Source: an uncultured Ignavibacteriota bacterium
Lineage (GTDB): Bacteria > Bacteroidota > Ignavibacteria > UBA10030 > UBA8401
Length of the DNA: 49,301 nucleotides
Direction: 5' to 3'
Assembly (NCBI GenBank): GCA_903958625.1
Contig: CAJBTU010000003.1
Location: forward strand, 1-49,301
Shown: in pieces, positions 26,023-34,790 of the stretch
Layout: every line of letters starts with the position of its first letter
Position numbering within the stretch: the stretch's first letter is position 1
Made by a program: the position numbers and the translations under genes
Notes under the pieces: generated by a model
What the model was told of the DNA's origin: nothing
Databases searched by the model: none
The model's input: the letters and a program-made list of their open reading frames with translations, nothing else

Positions 26023-26610
26023 TCAAATTCCTCTCAATATCTCAACCGCTTTTTCCAATGCGCGGGCGCGATGGCTTAGTTGATTCTTCTCTTCAATTGT
26101 CATTTCGGCATACGTTTTTAAATATCCTTTCGGCATGAAAAGCGGATCATAGCCGAATCCCTGATTGCCGCGCGGTTCTTCACATATTACTCCTTCTACG
26201 ATACCTTCCGCCGTCCGTTCGATCCCCTTGCCGACAATGGCAACAACGGTGCGGAACTGCGCTTTCCGTCTGCGCGGCGCGACACCATTCATCGCCTGCC
26301 GCAGTTTATCGCAATTGTCCGCATATGTCGCCTTTTCTCCTGCATATCGGGCGGAATAGACTCCGGGATTCATTGCAAGATAAAAAACCTCCAAGCCTGT
26401 GTCGTCGGCGAGCGTCAGCATTCCTGTTGCGTGGAACGCTTCCCGTGCTTTTTTCAGCGCATTGCCTATAAGCGTCGGCGCATCTTCGACCGTTTTCGGC
26501 GCGTTAGGAATATCGATCAGCGAATGAAGTTCGAAAGGAAGCGAAGAGAAAAAATGTCTGATCTCTTCAACTTTGTGTTTGTTGTTCGTTGCGATAAGGA
26601 GTTTTTCCAT
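26023..26610 (-). CDS. rdgB: XTP/dITP diphosphatase (non-canonical purine NTP pyrophosphatase)
   Basis: A 195-aa house-cleaning enzyme that hydrolyses dITP, ITP and XTP to the monophosphate. It begins with the family LLIATNNKHKVEEI, followed by LADDTGLEV with the metal and base acids, PGVYSARYAGEKATYADNC, and the substrate loop GFGYDPLFMPKGY, ending with SHRARAL. It lies 2 bp after the guanine deaminase gene and two genes after radA, on the same strand. It forms part of a small nucleotide/DNA maintenance cluster. Confidence 0.95.
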   Translation of the reverse strand: MEKLLIATNNKHKVEEIRHFFSSLPFELHSLIDIPNAPKTVEDAPTLIGNALKKAREAFHATGMLTLADDTGLEVFYLAMNPGVYSARYAGEKATYADNCDKLRQAMNGVAPRRRKAQFRTVVAIVGKGIERTAEGIVEGVICEEPRGNQGFGYDPLFMPKGYLKTYAEMTIEEKNQLSHRARALEKAVEILRGI

Positions 26611-26612
26611 GA

Positions 26613-27080
26613 TCAGTATTTGATCTTATCCTGCTTTTGTTCCCATTCAAGGAATGCGGCAAGTGCTTCCTCGCGCATCAGTTGTTTGGTCGGTATCATC
26701 CGTTCGGAGATCTTTTTGGGAAGTTCTTCATACAGGAATTCGTCGTCAAAACCTATCCGTGCGGCATCGTTTCTGCCGTTCGCGTAATAGATTTTATCCG
26801 GTCGGGCCCAATAGATGGCCCCGAGGCACATGGGGCACGGCTCGCACGATGTATAGATCTCGCAGCCGGTCAGCTGGAATGTCTTCAGCACTTTGCACGC
26901 ATTGCGGATCGCAACAATTTCCGCATGTGCGGTCGGATCGTTCGTGGAAGTGACGGTATTCGTACCGCGTGCAATGATCTTGTTGTCTTTCACGATCACG
27001 CACGCAAACGGTCCGCCGGATCCCTCCCTGATATTCTGGATCGAAAGCCGGATGGCTTCCCACATAAATTCTGCGTTCAT
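26613..27080 (-). CDS. guaD: guanine deaminase-like nucleoside/base deaminase
   Basis: A 155-aa cytidine-deaminase-fold enzyme most like Bacillus GuaD, which converts guanine to xanthine and ammonia. Zinc ligands are H52 in the HAE motif and C82 and C85 in CEPCPMC; E54 is the proton shuttle. The TSTNDPTAHAEIVAIRNACK stretch and the CLGAIYWARPDKIYYAN loop are GuaD-like rather than TadA-like. The length also matches. It is located between radA and rdgB, with only 2 bp to rdgB. Another aminohydrolase specificity is possible. Confidence 0.85.
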   Translation of the reverse strand: MNAEFMWEAIRLSIQNIREGSGGPFACVIVKDNKIIARGTNTVTSTNDPTAHAEIVAIRNACKVLKTFQLTGCEIYTSCEPCPMCLGAIYWARPDKIYYANGRNDAARIGFDDEFLYEELPKKISERMIPTKQLMREEALAAFLEWEQKQDKIKY

Positions 27081-27128
27081 AATTTTTCCTGCACTTTTTC
27101 GGTCCGTGCAATTCCGGAATCTTTTCTG

Positions 27129-28487
27129 CTATTCAACCAGGTGTTTGATCGCTTCCTGAATTGACTCCACACCGATAATTGTAATCTCTTTTGTCGATTT
27201 CATTTTCTTTGCGTTCGTTTTCGGTACAACTATCGTTTTGAATCCGAGCTTTGCCGCTTCCTGCACCCGTTTATCGCAATGCGCGATCGTGCGGATCTCG
27301 CCGCCAAGACCGATTTCGCCGATGGCAACGGTCTGCGAATCGACCGGGATATCCCGAAGGGAAGAGACGATCGCCGTCGCAATTCCCAGGTCGGCGGCCG
27401 GCTCATCGATGCGGATGCCGCCGGCAATATTCACGAACACATCGTGCGTGCCGGTGTTGATGCCGACACGCTTATCAAGAACGGCCAACAACATCTGCAG
27501 TCTGCGAAGATCAAATCCCGTGGATGTGCGCTGCGGCATTCCGTAATTGCTGGTGGTAACGAGCGCCTGCACTTCGATCAAAATCGGCCTTGTTCCTTCC
27601 AGGCTTGCCACGATCGCTGCGCCGCTGGAACCGTAGCTCCGTTCGGAAAGAAATATTTCCGACGGATTCAGCACTTCGCGCAGACCGGTATCGTGCATCT
27701 CAAAGATGCCAATCTCATTGGTGGAACCGAAACGGTTCTTAATTCCGCGCAGTATCCTGTACGCATAATGCTTCTCCCCTTCAAACTGCAGCACGGCATC
27801 AACCATATGTTCGATCACGCGCGGACCGGCGATCGCCCCTTCTTTCGTTACGTGACCGATAAGAATGATCGGAATATTCTTTGCCTTTGCAATGCGGGTC
27901 AGCATTCCGGTCGATTCACGCACCTGTCCGACGCTTCCCGGAGCACTTTCAAGATTCGGATTGAACAAAGTTTGGATCGAATCGATGATCACCAGATCGG
28001 GCAGGGCGCGTTCGATCACATCGGTGATCGTTTCAAGATTTGTTTCGGCAAGCAGCTGAAAATTATTCGTTGCTGTTCCCAGCCGTTCCGCGCGAAGTTT
28101 CACCTGTTTCGGCGATTCCTCACCGGTGATATACAGAACAACTTTATCCTTCAAATGAAGTGCTACCTGCATCATCAGCGTCGATTTTCCGATTCCCGGA
28201 TCGCCGCCCAAAAGGATCACGCTGCCGGTAACGATGCCGCCGCCGAGCACACGGTCGAATTCCGCCAGCCCCGTGACAAAACGGACATCGGAAACACTGT
28301 CGATCTCATTAAGCGGAACCGCGTTCAATTTGGATGCTATACCGCCACTTTTGCGCACCAGTTTTAGCGGTATTGGCGCCTCTTCCACAAAAGTATTCCA
28401 TTCGCTGCAATTCGGACATTTTCCGGTCCACCGGGGCGATACATAACCGCATAACTGGCAGACATATTTTGATGATTGTTTTGACAT
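27129..28487 (-). CDS. radA: DNA repair protein RadA (Sms), Lon/RecA-like
   Basis: A 452-aa ATPase that drives branch migration of recombination intermediates. From the start at 28487 it has an N-terminal four-cysteine zinc finger (C10, C13, C24, C27), Walker A GDPGIGKST (residues 95-103), Walker B LVIIDSIQT, the RadA signature KNRFGSTNEIG and a C-terminal Lon-protease-like domain (VNIAGGIRIDEPAADLG). An upstream in-frame ATG at 28523 adds 12 unconserved residues; the shorter start matches the family. No Shine-Dalgarno is clear for either. It is the first gene of the radA-guaD-rdgB group. Confidence 0.96.
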   Translation of the reverse strand: MSKQSSKYVCQLCGYVSPRWTGKCPNCSEWNTFVEEAPIPLKLVRKSGGIASKLNAVPLNEIDSVSDVRFVTGLAEFDRVLGGGIVTGSVILLGGDPGIGKSTLMMQVALHLKDKVVLYITGEESPKQVKLRAERLGTATNNFQLLAETNLETITDVIERALPDLVIIDSIQTLFNPNLESAPGSVGQVRESTGMLTRIAKAKNIPIILIGHVTKEGAIAGPRVIEHMVDAVLQFEGEKHYAYRILRGIKNRFGSTNEIGIFEMHDTGLREVLNPSEIFLSERSYGSSGAAIVASLEGTRPILIEVQALVTTSNYGMPQRTSTGFDLRRLQMLLAVLDKRVGINTGTHDVFVNIAGGIRIDEPAADLGIATAIVSSLRDIPVDSQTVAIGEIGLGGEIRTIAHCDKRVQEAAKLGFKTIVVPKTNAKKMKSTKEITIIGVESIQEAIKHLVE

Positions 28488-28570
28488 AGCTGAATAAATA
28501 TAACCACAAAGCGAGAGAGGCACAAAGATAATTTTTAATTTTACGTTGACAAATCATTATCTTAAACCAT

Positions 28571-30127
28571 ATGAAGAAATATCTTCCTTTTGCTGTATCA
28601 TCTGTTCTGTTGATTCTTGTTACGTTTGTAGAATTTGTAACAATTCTCAGAACAAATTTTGGAATGTTTGTCTATACGCTGGATGACACCTATATCCATC
28701 TCTCCGTCGCCGAAAACATCGGTCGGGGATCTTACGGTATCAATCCGGGAGAGTTCGCTTCAGCGGCATCGAGCATCATTTGGCCGTTTCTATTGGCGCC
28801 GTTCACGTACTTTTCATTCGGCCTCTATATCCCTTTGTTGCTGAATATTTTTTTCCAAATCGGGACACTCTATGTCCTTTGGAAAATATTCGACCGCGTA
28901 TTCAATTTTGTAAAACAAAAAGATTTGCTCGTTTCAATTCTTCTTGTTCTTATGATTCCCGCGACAGCTATGGTCGGACTGATCTTCACCGGTATGGAAC
29001 ATTCTCTGCAGGTATTCTCGATTGTTCTGATATTATACGCAATCATACAGGAACTGCACGGAGAATTTGATGCCCGGATCATGATTTCATCGGTCGTACT
29101 GGCTTCCATTGTGCGATATGAGAATCTTTCCGTTTGTCTTTTTGCGGCTGCATTCTTTTTTGTACGCGGAAGGAAAAAACAGGCGCTCCTCTCAATGGTT
29201 ATTGTGATCGCATCACTATTATTGTTCTCCCTTTTCATCTATCTCAACGAAGGCTCATTCCTGCCTTCATCCGTCATGGCAAAGATGAGTGCTATGCGCA
29301 GTTCAGCGCTGAATTTTTCAAAAATATTTGAGGTTACACGCTCATCATTCGGAATGCTGTACGTTGCCGCCGTGTTTGTAATTATTCTCATTGCTGTCGT
29401 TCAACGAAATGATATTACTGCCGTTGTCCTTGCTGCCGGTGCGGTGTTCATCACACTGCTGCATTTGTCGTATGGAAAGACTCAATATTACGGAAGTTTG
29501 TTTATGGACTTCGGATATTACTTCAGGTACGAAATGTATCTTTGGACATTCCTGTTGACGGTGACGATCATTCTGTCGCGGACATTTCTTGTTACGCTAT
29601 TTAATTATTCTAAATCTCTTTTTATTGTTCTTCTCACGGTCACGGAAATTGTTTTCTGCGGCAGGGCAAATGTGATGCTGTTCTCCATTCCATTAGCATC
29701 AAACAACGTCTTTGAACAACATGTGCAGATCCACGATTTTGTTGCCCGGTTCTATCGGAAACCGGTTGCCGTGCATGATATTGGCTGTGTTTCCTATAAC
29801 AATAACAATTATGTGCTCGACCTGTGGGGTTTAACATCGAAAAAGGTTTTCAACATCAGAAAGTCCAATGCTGGAAAGAGTGAATGGCTGGATTCTCTTG
29901 TTACCGCAAAGAATATTTCGCTGGTAATCATTTATGATGTGTGGTTCCCCCGCCATCCTGCGCATTGGACAAAAATTGCTGAATTAACCTTAACAAAACC
30001 GGAAATTACGGCATCCGAGAATGTCGTATCGTTCTATGCGGTCAATAATACGGAAGAGACCGTACAAAAATTAAGGGCATTCCGGAATGAAGTGCCCTTA
30101 AAAGAAATGCTGCGCATCCTTAATTAA
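28571..30127 (+). CDS. GT-C-like polytopic membrane glycosyltransferase
   Basis: A 518-aa inner-membrane protein with about 10-11 TM helices in the first 380 residues and a soluble C-terminal domain (about 390-518). The first extracytoplasmic loop carries LDDTYIHLSVAENI, whose acidic pair matches the conserved Asp/Asp or Asp/Glu of GT-C enzymes that use polyprenyl-linked sugars. A TGMEHSL segment follows in a later loop. Acceptor and sugar are unknown. It is divergent from radA, and its end is only 9 bp from the convergent TRAP permease stop. Its final codons contain the hairpin that probably terminates the TRAP operon. Confidence 0.68.
   Translation: MKKYLPFAVSSVLLILVTFVEFVTILRTNFGMFVYTLDDTYIHLSVAENIGRGSYGINPGEFASAASSIIWPFLLAPFTYFSFGLYIPLLLNIFFQIGTLYVLWKIFDRVFNFVKQKDLLVSILLVLMIPATAMVGLIFTGMEHSLQVFSIVLILYAIIQELHGEFDARIMISSVVLASIVRYENLSVCLFAAAFFFVRGRKKQALLSMVIVIASLLLFSLFIYLNEGSFLPSSVMAKMSAMRSSALNFSKIFEVTRSSFGMLYVAAVFVIILIAVVQRNDITAVVLAAGAVFITLLHLSYGKTQYYGSLFMDFGYYFRYEMYLWTFLLTVTIILSRTFLVTLFNYSKSLFIVLLTVTEIVFCGRANVMLFSIPLASNNVFEQHVQIHDFVARFYRKPVAVHDIGCVSYNNNNYVLDLWGLTSKKVFNIRKSNAGKSEWLDSLVTAKNISLVIIYDVWFPRHPAHWTKIAELTLTKPEITASENVVSFYAVNNTEETVQKLRAFRNEVPLKEMLRILN
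30066..30101 (-). terminator. terminator of the TRAP operon, inside the convergent GT-C gene
   Basis: TTAAGGGCA (30071-30079) and TGCCCTTAA (30093-30101) form a perfect 9-bp stem. Read on the minus strand the hairpin is followed by TTTTTG, a proper T-tract, and lies about 36 bp past the dctM stop. On the plus strand there is no T-run. It is embedded in the last 20 codons of the GT-C gene. Confidence 0.75.
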
Positions 30128-30136
30128 TAACGCCCG

Positions 30137-31399
30137 TTATTTCACCAGCCACAGACTCAATTCCGGCACATAGGTAATCAGGATCAATGCGATAAAAAGG
30201 ACGAAGATGAACGGAAGCGTTGCGACCGCAACTTGTCCGATGGACCGCTTGAACCGGAAGCTTGCCATGAAAAGATTCAACCCGATCGGCGGCATAAGAT
30301 AAGCGATCTCAAGATTCGCAAGAAAAATGATGCCGAGATGGATGGGATCGATGCCGTATTGTTTTGCCACGGGAACGATGAGCGGAACAACAACGATGGC
30401 GGAAAAGATTTCCATCATCATTCCGATGATGAGCAGGAAGACATTAAGGATCATCAGGAAGAATACCTTACTGCTGACGACCTGGCTGATATACTCAAAT
30501 AATTTTTGCGGAACCTGCTGATCGATGAGGTAACTTGTCAACCCCATCGCGCAGCCGAGGATCATGATAATAGCACCGACAAGTACCATGCTCTCTTTCA
30601 TCACGCGCGGCACATCGGTAAAAAATTTTAGGTCCTTGTAGATGAACACTTCTACCACAAACACGTAGAACGCCGTCACCGCCGCCGCTTCGGTTGCCGT
30701 GAACAATCCGCCGTAGATTCCGAAGATGATGAAGAACGGAAGCGGAATCTCCCACGCGATCCCCTTAATAGCTGCCCACGCTTTTTTTGCATCGAACGGA
30801 TGACGCGGAACATGCGCCTTGCTCCCCTGCTGAATGCTGTAGAGCGCCACCACCAGCATCAGGATCACCCCGGGAACAATTCCCGCTTTGAACAATGCAT
30901 CCACAGAGACTTCGGCAAATGTGCCATAGAGGATGATGGGAAGCGAAGGGGGAAATAACAAACCCAAACTGCCGGAAGTTGTGACAAGTCCCAGCGCAAA
31001 TTTTTCAGAATATTTTTCCGAGATCAGGATCGGGAAAACCAGCCCTCCTAACGCAACGATCGTTACGCCGGAACCTCCCGTAAAGGCCGTAAAGACCGCG
31101 CAGCTGATAAGAACAACGATCGCGAGACCCCCCGGCATCCATCCGATCAGCGCCTGTGCCAATGCAACGATCCGCAGAGGGGCTTTGCTTTCCGCAAGGA
31201 AATATCCGGAAACGGTAAAAAGCGGTATGGCAAGAAGCACCGGCTGACCGGCAAGACGGTACAGTTCTATGATAACCGCCGCCGTATCGATCCCCTCTTT
31301 GGAGAATCCGAACATCGATATCGCACCAATGATCGTGAAGAGCGGTGTGCCGATAAGAACAAGTAGAACGAGTCCGAGTGCAATAAAAAGAATAGACAT
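30137..31399 (-). CDS. TRAP transporter large permease (DctM/TatM)
   Basis: A 420-aa, 11-12 helix permease that uses the sodium gradient to import the ligand delivered by the periplasmic binding protein. Typical segments include GTPLFTIIGAISMFGF, LLAIPLFTVSGYFLAESKAP, TGGSGVTIVALGGLVFPIL, SLGLLFPPSLPIILYGTFAE and LEIAYLMPPIGLNLFMASF. The start at 31399 is chosen because GAGGAGG lies upstream and the ATG overlaps the small-permease stop as TGATG. The ORF is open nine codons further but without support. Last gene of the four-gene TPR-associated TRAP operon. Confidence 0.94.
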   Translation of the reverse strand: MSILFIALGLVLLVLIGTPLFTIIGAISMFGFSKEGIDTAAVIIELYRLAGQPVLLAIPLFTVSGYFLAESKAPLRIVALAQALIGWMPGGLAIVVLISCAVFTAFTGGSGVTIVALGGLVFPILISEKYSEKFALGLVTTSGSLGLLFPPSLPIILYGTFAEVSVDALFKAGIVPGVILMLVVALYSIQQGSKAHVPRHPFDAKKAWAAIKGIAWEIPLPFFIIFGIYGGLFTATEAAAVTAFYVFVVEVFIYKDLKFFTDVPRVMKESMVLVGAIIMILGCAMGLTSYLIDQQVPQKLFEYISQVVSSKVFFLMILNVFLLIIGMMMEIFSAIVVVPLIVPVAKQYGIDPIHLGIIFLANLEIAYLMPPIGLNLFMASFRFKRSIGQVAVATLPFIFVLFIALILITYVPELSLWLVK

Positions 31400-31911
31400 C
31401 AGTGTTTTGCCTCCTCGGTATTCCAATTCCCCTGCAGCATTTCAACGCTCCAATTCAGCGCACGCACGAAAAACCGGAAGGAGAGCAAAGCATAACCAAC
31501 GGGAATGATGATGATAAAATACCAGCTGGAAAGTTCCAGAATGAGCTTCGATCCGGATTCGATCTCAAGCTGAACAAACGAGATCGATGCCTGCATCAGC
31601 AGATAACAGATGATTGCCGCAAAGAGGCTTGTGATAACGAAGAATATTTTACGCGGCCGTTCCGGCACCAGTTTGCTCACGAATTCGATGCGCAGGTGGC
31701 GTCCTTCCCCTGTTGCGATCACTGCGCCGAAATAGCCTACCCATAAGACAAGATGGCGCAGGAAAATATCGCCCCACTCAATGCTCGATTCAAAGAAATT
31801 CCGGAGAATGACCTGACCGAACGCCATCACGATCATAATGCCGAGCAGCGACACCAGCATCCATCCGGAGATACGTTCAAGCCATTTGTCGATAAGAAGA
31901 ATTGGTTTCAT
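31399..31911 (-). CDS. TRAP transporter small permease (DctQ/TatQ)
   Basis: A 170-aa four-helix membrane subunit that pairs with the large permease. Hydrophobic segments lie at about residues 14-35, 48-68, 88-110 and 130-152. The family motif region FLRHLVLWVGYFGAVIATGE followed by GRHLRIEF is present. It is translationally coupled to the large permease gene by a one-base overlap and lies 28 bp after the binding-protein stop. Confidence 0.92.
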   Translation of the reverse strand: MKPILLIDKWLERISGWMLVSLLGIMIVMAFGQVILRNFFESSIEWGDIFLRHLVLWVGYFGAVIATGEGRHLRIEFVSKLVPERPRKIFFVITSLFAAIICYLLMQASISFVQLEIESGSKLILELSSWYFIIIIPVGYALLSFRFFVRALNWSVEMLQGNWNTEEAKH

Positions 31912-31939
31912 TATTTATTTCGCAGTGATCGATACATAA

Positions 31940-32935
31940 TTATTTATTTTTCGCCCGGAAATCAGCGAGCGCTTTTTCCACGCGGTTCAGCAGATCTTCC
32001 GAATACAGTTTCCCGGCTAGGGAACGGCGCGCTTTGCGTCCGATCTCATCGTACGATTTCAATTCGGTTGCATCCGGTTTATTGAATGTCATCTTGTTCT
32101 TTTTTAATGTCTCAAGCGATTTAATATTGTCTTTACGGCTTTGCTCGGTCAGCTTGCGCATGTATGCTTTCCCGTGTTTCAGCAAAATCTGCTGAAGATC
32201 GGCCGGAATCTTGTCGAAATCGCGTTTCGAGATCACCACGGCGCCGGACGCATTGGTCAGCGGATAGTCCATTAAATTGCTGGTCGCCGAATTCCATTGC
32301 AGTGAAACGATCGCCAGCGGCGACGCATAGGCGCCGGTGATCAATCCCGTCTGCAGTGACGTGACCACGTCGGTAATGGAAAGCTGTATCGGATTGATAC
32401 CGATCGTTTTGAATGTTGCATCGGCAACAGGATCCCCTTCCCACTCCCACATTTTTATGCTGTGAAGATCGCTGATCTTCATCACCGGTGTTTTGGAAAT
32501 GATGTACACCGAACCGACCTCGGCCCAGCCGAGCAGAACGAATCCACCATTTTGAAATTCGTTGTTGAATTCCCCGTCGAACTGTGTTACGATTTGATCC
32601 ACTTCTGCGGAATTCTTGAAAAGGAACGGCGCATCGAGCACCCGTGCGGACTTCGCGATCTCGCCGATGCCGAATCCGGTGATCCCGGCGCTGTTAAATT
32701 GTCCGAGACGGATCTTGCGCATCACATCCTTTTCGTCGCCGGCTACGCCTCCGGCATAGATGCGGAAACCAAGTTTGCCGCCGCTTTCCTTCCGCACGGC
32801 CGCATCATATTCTTTCATGATGTTGATCCACGTGCTCCCTTCGGGGGCAAGCGTTGCGAATTTAATGACATATTCCTGGGAGTACGACACAGTGATCAGT
32901 ACTATTAGAGCAATAAACAATAATGTTTTTTTCAT
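31940..32935 (-). CDS. TRAP transporter periplasmic binding protein (DctP/TatP type), conserved Arg replaced
   Basis: A 331-aa exported binding protein with a signal peptide ending SYSQ. Family landmarks are IKFATLAPEGSTWINIMKEY, FRIYAGGVAGDEKDVMRKIR, the DAPFLF segment and TDVVTSLQTGLITGAYASP. In classical TRAP binding proteins an arginine in the motif GxKxR forms a salt bridge to a carboxylate ligand. Here the aligned stretch is SIKMWEW, with W163 in place of that arginine. Loss of the arginine is consistent with a non-carboxylate, perhaps hydrophobic, ligand, as proposed for TPR-associated systems such as that of Treponema pallidum. The gene lies between the TatT-like gene and the permease genes. 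Confidence 0.92.
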   Translation of the reverse strand: MKKTLLFIALIVLITVSYSQEYVIKFATLAPEGSTWINIMKEYDAAVRKESGGKLGFRIYAGGVAGDEKDVMRKIRLGQFNSAGITGFGIGEIAKSARVLDAPFLFKNSAEVDQIVTQFDGEFNNEFQNGGFVLLGWAEVGSVYIISKTPVMKISDLHSIKMWEWEGDPVADATFKTIGINPIQLSITDVVTSLQTGLITGAYASPLAIVSLQWNSATSNLMDYPLTNASGAVVISKRDFDKIPADLQQILLKHGKAYMRKLTEQSRKDNIKSLETLKKNKMTFNKPDATELKSYDEIGRKARRSLAGKLYSEDLLNRVEKALADFRAKNK

Positions 32936-32974
32936 GATATTTCTCTGTTCCGTTTTTGTCGCGGTGATAAAAAA

Positions 32975-33850
32975 TTAGAAGAATAACTCATCGACGCGTT
33001 CGGCGAGTTTTTTTGCTTTTCGTTTTGCGATGGCGTTCACCAGGCGTTGTTCCGGCAGATCATCAAGAGGGGTTTCATCAATGGTTGTGAGCAGTTTCTC
33101 AAACAGTGCCCTGTCCTGCATTTGCACGCAGTAGCTTTTCGCCATATACAGATGCGGCAGAACGAACTTATTCTTGCCGATCTCGAAACATTTTTCAAAA
33201 TGATAACGGGCACTATCCGGTTTTCCCCCAAGATTCTTCGGCGTCGTGGCCAGGATCGCCGCAAAATAGAGATGGGCGCTTCCGTAGAAATATGTTTCAT
33301 CGTTCTTCAGCACAAACTCCATCATTGCATTCACTTTCGGAAGATCGCCGAGCACCGAAGGATCGGAGATGCTGATATTGATCAGGTTTCCCCACGCATT
33401 TGCCGTCCAGAAGATCATCGGCACATCATCTTTTCCGAACTGATCGAGGCTCTTCTTAAATGCCGCCTGGTCTTGGTCGAATGCCTGAAGAAATTGCTTG
33501 TTTTTTTTCAGAGTTTTCAGTCCGTAATCACGAGCGCGGGCATAGAGCACTTTCGCCCGTTCTGCATCGACATCTTCAACAAATCCCAGCGTATAACCTG
33601 TATATCCTTCCGTAAGAAGGAACGCCAGATGATCGTCATCCTTGTCTTTAGCGCGATATAAAGCTTCCAGTAATGTCAAATTTCCGGGAATGGCTTTTTC
33701 TGCAAAGTCGAGATCGCTTTCTTCAAAAATTGCTCCGAGACCGTAATCGACGATGTTCGTTGTAGCATTCACGGCAACGGTATTGACAACGCCGCACGAC
33801 CAATGAATGAGCGTGGAGAGTAACAGGGCAAAGAATGAGAATTGTTTCAT
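32975..33850 (-). CDS. TatT-like TPR protein of a TPR-associated TRAP transporter
   Basis: A 291-aa helical protein resembling TatT, the TPR partner of the binding protein in TPAT systems (Tp0956 with Tp0957 in Treponema pallidum). Helical repeat segments run through most of the chain, for example the GNLTLLEALYRAKDKDDDHL helix pair, RAKVLYARARDYGLKTL, and the conserved FWTANAWGNLINIS and FYGSAHLYFAAILATTPKNL regions, ending RVDELFF. The N-terminal signal has a Cys at residue 19 preceded by HWS, a poor lipobox (His at -3), so lipidation is uncertain. First gene of the operon tatT-P-Q-M; divergent from the two-component system across 241 bp. Confidence 0.88.
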   Translation of the reverse strand: MKQFSFFALLLSTLIHWSCGVVNTVAVNATTNIVDYGLGAIFEESDLDFAEKAIPGNLTLLEALYRAKDKDDDHLAFLLTEGYTGYTLGFVEDVDAERAKVLYARARDYGLKTLKKNKQFLQAFDQDQAAFKKSLDQFGKDDVPMIFWTANAWGNLINISISDPSVLGDLPKVNAMMEFVLKNDETYFYGSAHLYFAAILATTPKNLGGKPDSARYHFEKCFEIGKNKFVLPHLYMAKSYCVQMQDRALFEKLLTTIDETPLDDLPEQRLVNAIAKRKAKKLAERVDELFF

Positions 33851-34091
33851 AGTGTTTGAAAATAAAAAAATGTTGCTCTATATCCAAGGTGGAATATGCG
33901 CGGTAGAATGAAAAATACTTAACGTTTTTCGATCTTTTACCGCCGGGAACACTTGCTTCCTTCTTTCTATTCGGGTACTTTTATCCAAGTTCTATTGTTC
34001 CGCATTGCCTCCTGTTCGATCGATGGCATACTGAAACCGGAATGAAATGGGACATGCTTTTGATGAAACACCGCATGAATAGAAAGACTCT

Positions 34092-34784
34092 ATGAAAGAA
34101 CACAAAACAAAGATCCTGATCATTGAAGATGAAAAAAAGATCTCCGCGTTGATCCGCAAAGGACTGGAAGAAGAAAAATATTCCGTGGATGATGCTTTCG
34201 ACGGCGAGAAAGGAGAACAACTTGCCGTAAAACAGCATTTTGATCTCGTCATTCTGGACATCATGCTTCCAAAAAAAGACGGGATACAGGTCTTGGAATC
34301 ATTACGCAAAGCGAACAACGAAACACCCGTGCTGATGCTGACGGCAAAAGGGACCGTTGAAGACCGCGTGAAGGGACTTGATACGGGGGCCGATGACTAT
34401 CTGGTAAAACCATTTGCGATCACCGAACTTCTTGCGCGTGTCCGATCCCTGTTGCGCAGAAAAAAGGGGGCGGAAAAATCCGCAACAACGCTTACCATTG
34501 CAGATCTGACGCTGGATCTTGTCTCGCGTAAAGTGATCCGCGGAGGAAAACTGATCGACCTGACATCCAAAGAATTTTCCCTGCTCGAATATTTCATCCG
34601 CAATAAGAATAAGACATTGAACCGCTCCACCATCACCGAGCATATCTGGAACTACAATTTCGATACCGGCACAAATATTATTGATGTGTATATTAACCAC
34701 CTTCGCACAAAAATAGACGGCGGATTCTCTTCCAAATTGCTTCATACGATCCGCGGCGTCGGATATGTCTTGAAGGACCGTTAA
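34092..34784 (+). CDS. OmpR-family response regulator
   Basis: A 230-aa two-domain regulator. The receiver domain (about 5-120) has acidic residues in IEDE, phospho-acceptor D56 in LDIMLP, TAK and LVKPF. The winged-helix DNA-binding domain (about 130-228) has LTSKEFSLLEYFIRN and the recognition region TNIIDVYINHLRTKID ending VRGVGY-like (IRGVGYVLKD). The histidine kinase gene follows 6 bp later on the same strand. Copper/silver and envelope-stress regulators are close in style, but the stimulus is unknown. Confidence 0.95.
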   Translation: MKEHKTKILIIEDEKKISALIRKGLEEEKYSVDDAFDGEKGEQLAVKQHFDLVILDIMLPKKDGIQVLESLRKANNETPVLMLTAKGTVEDRVKGLDTGADDYLVKPFAITELLARVRSLLRRKKGAEKSATTLTIADLTLDLVSRKVIRGGKLIDLTSKEFSLLEYFIRNKNKTLNRSTITEHIWNYNFDTGTNIIDVYINHLRTKIDGGFSSKLLHTIRGVGYVLKDR

Positions 34785-34790
34785 ACAGCC

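Noticed and set aside
27279-28367. 362-codon plus-strand ORF antisense to radA
   Set aside because: It lies fully within radA on the opposite strand, resembles no family and has no Shine-Dalgarno; its length reflects the composition of radA.
28546-28551. Consensus TTGACA as a -35 box for the GT-C gene
   Set aside because: It ends only 19 bp before the start codon, leaving no room for a -10 element and transcription start.
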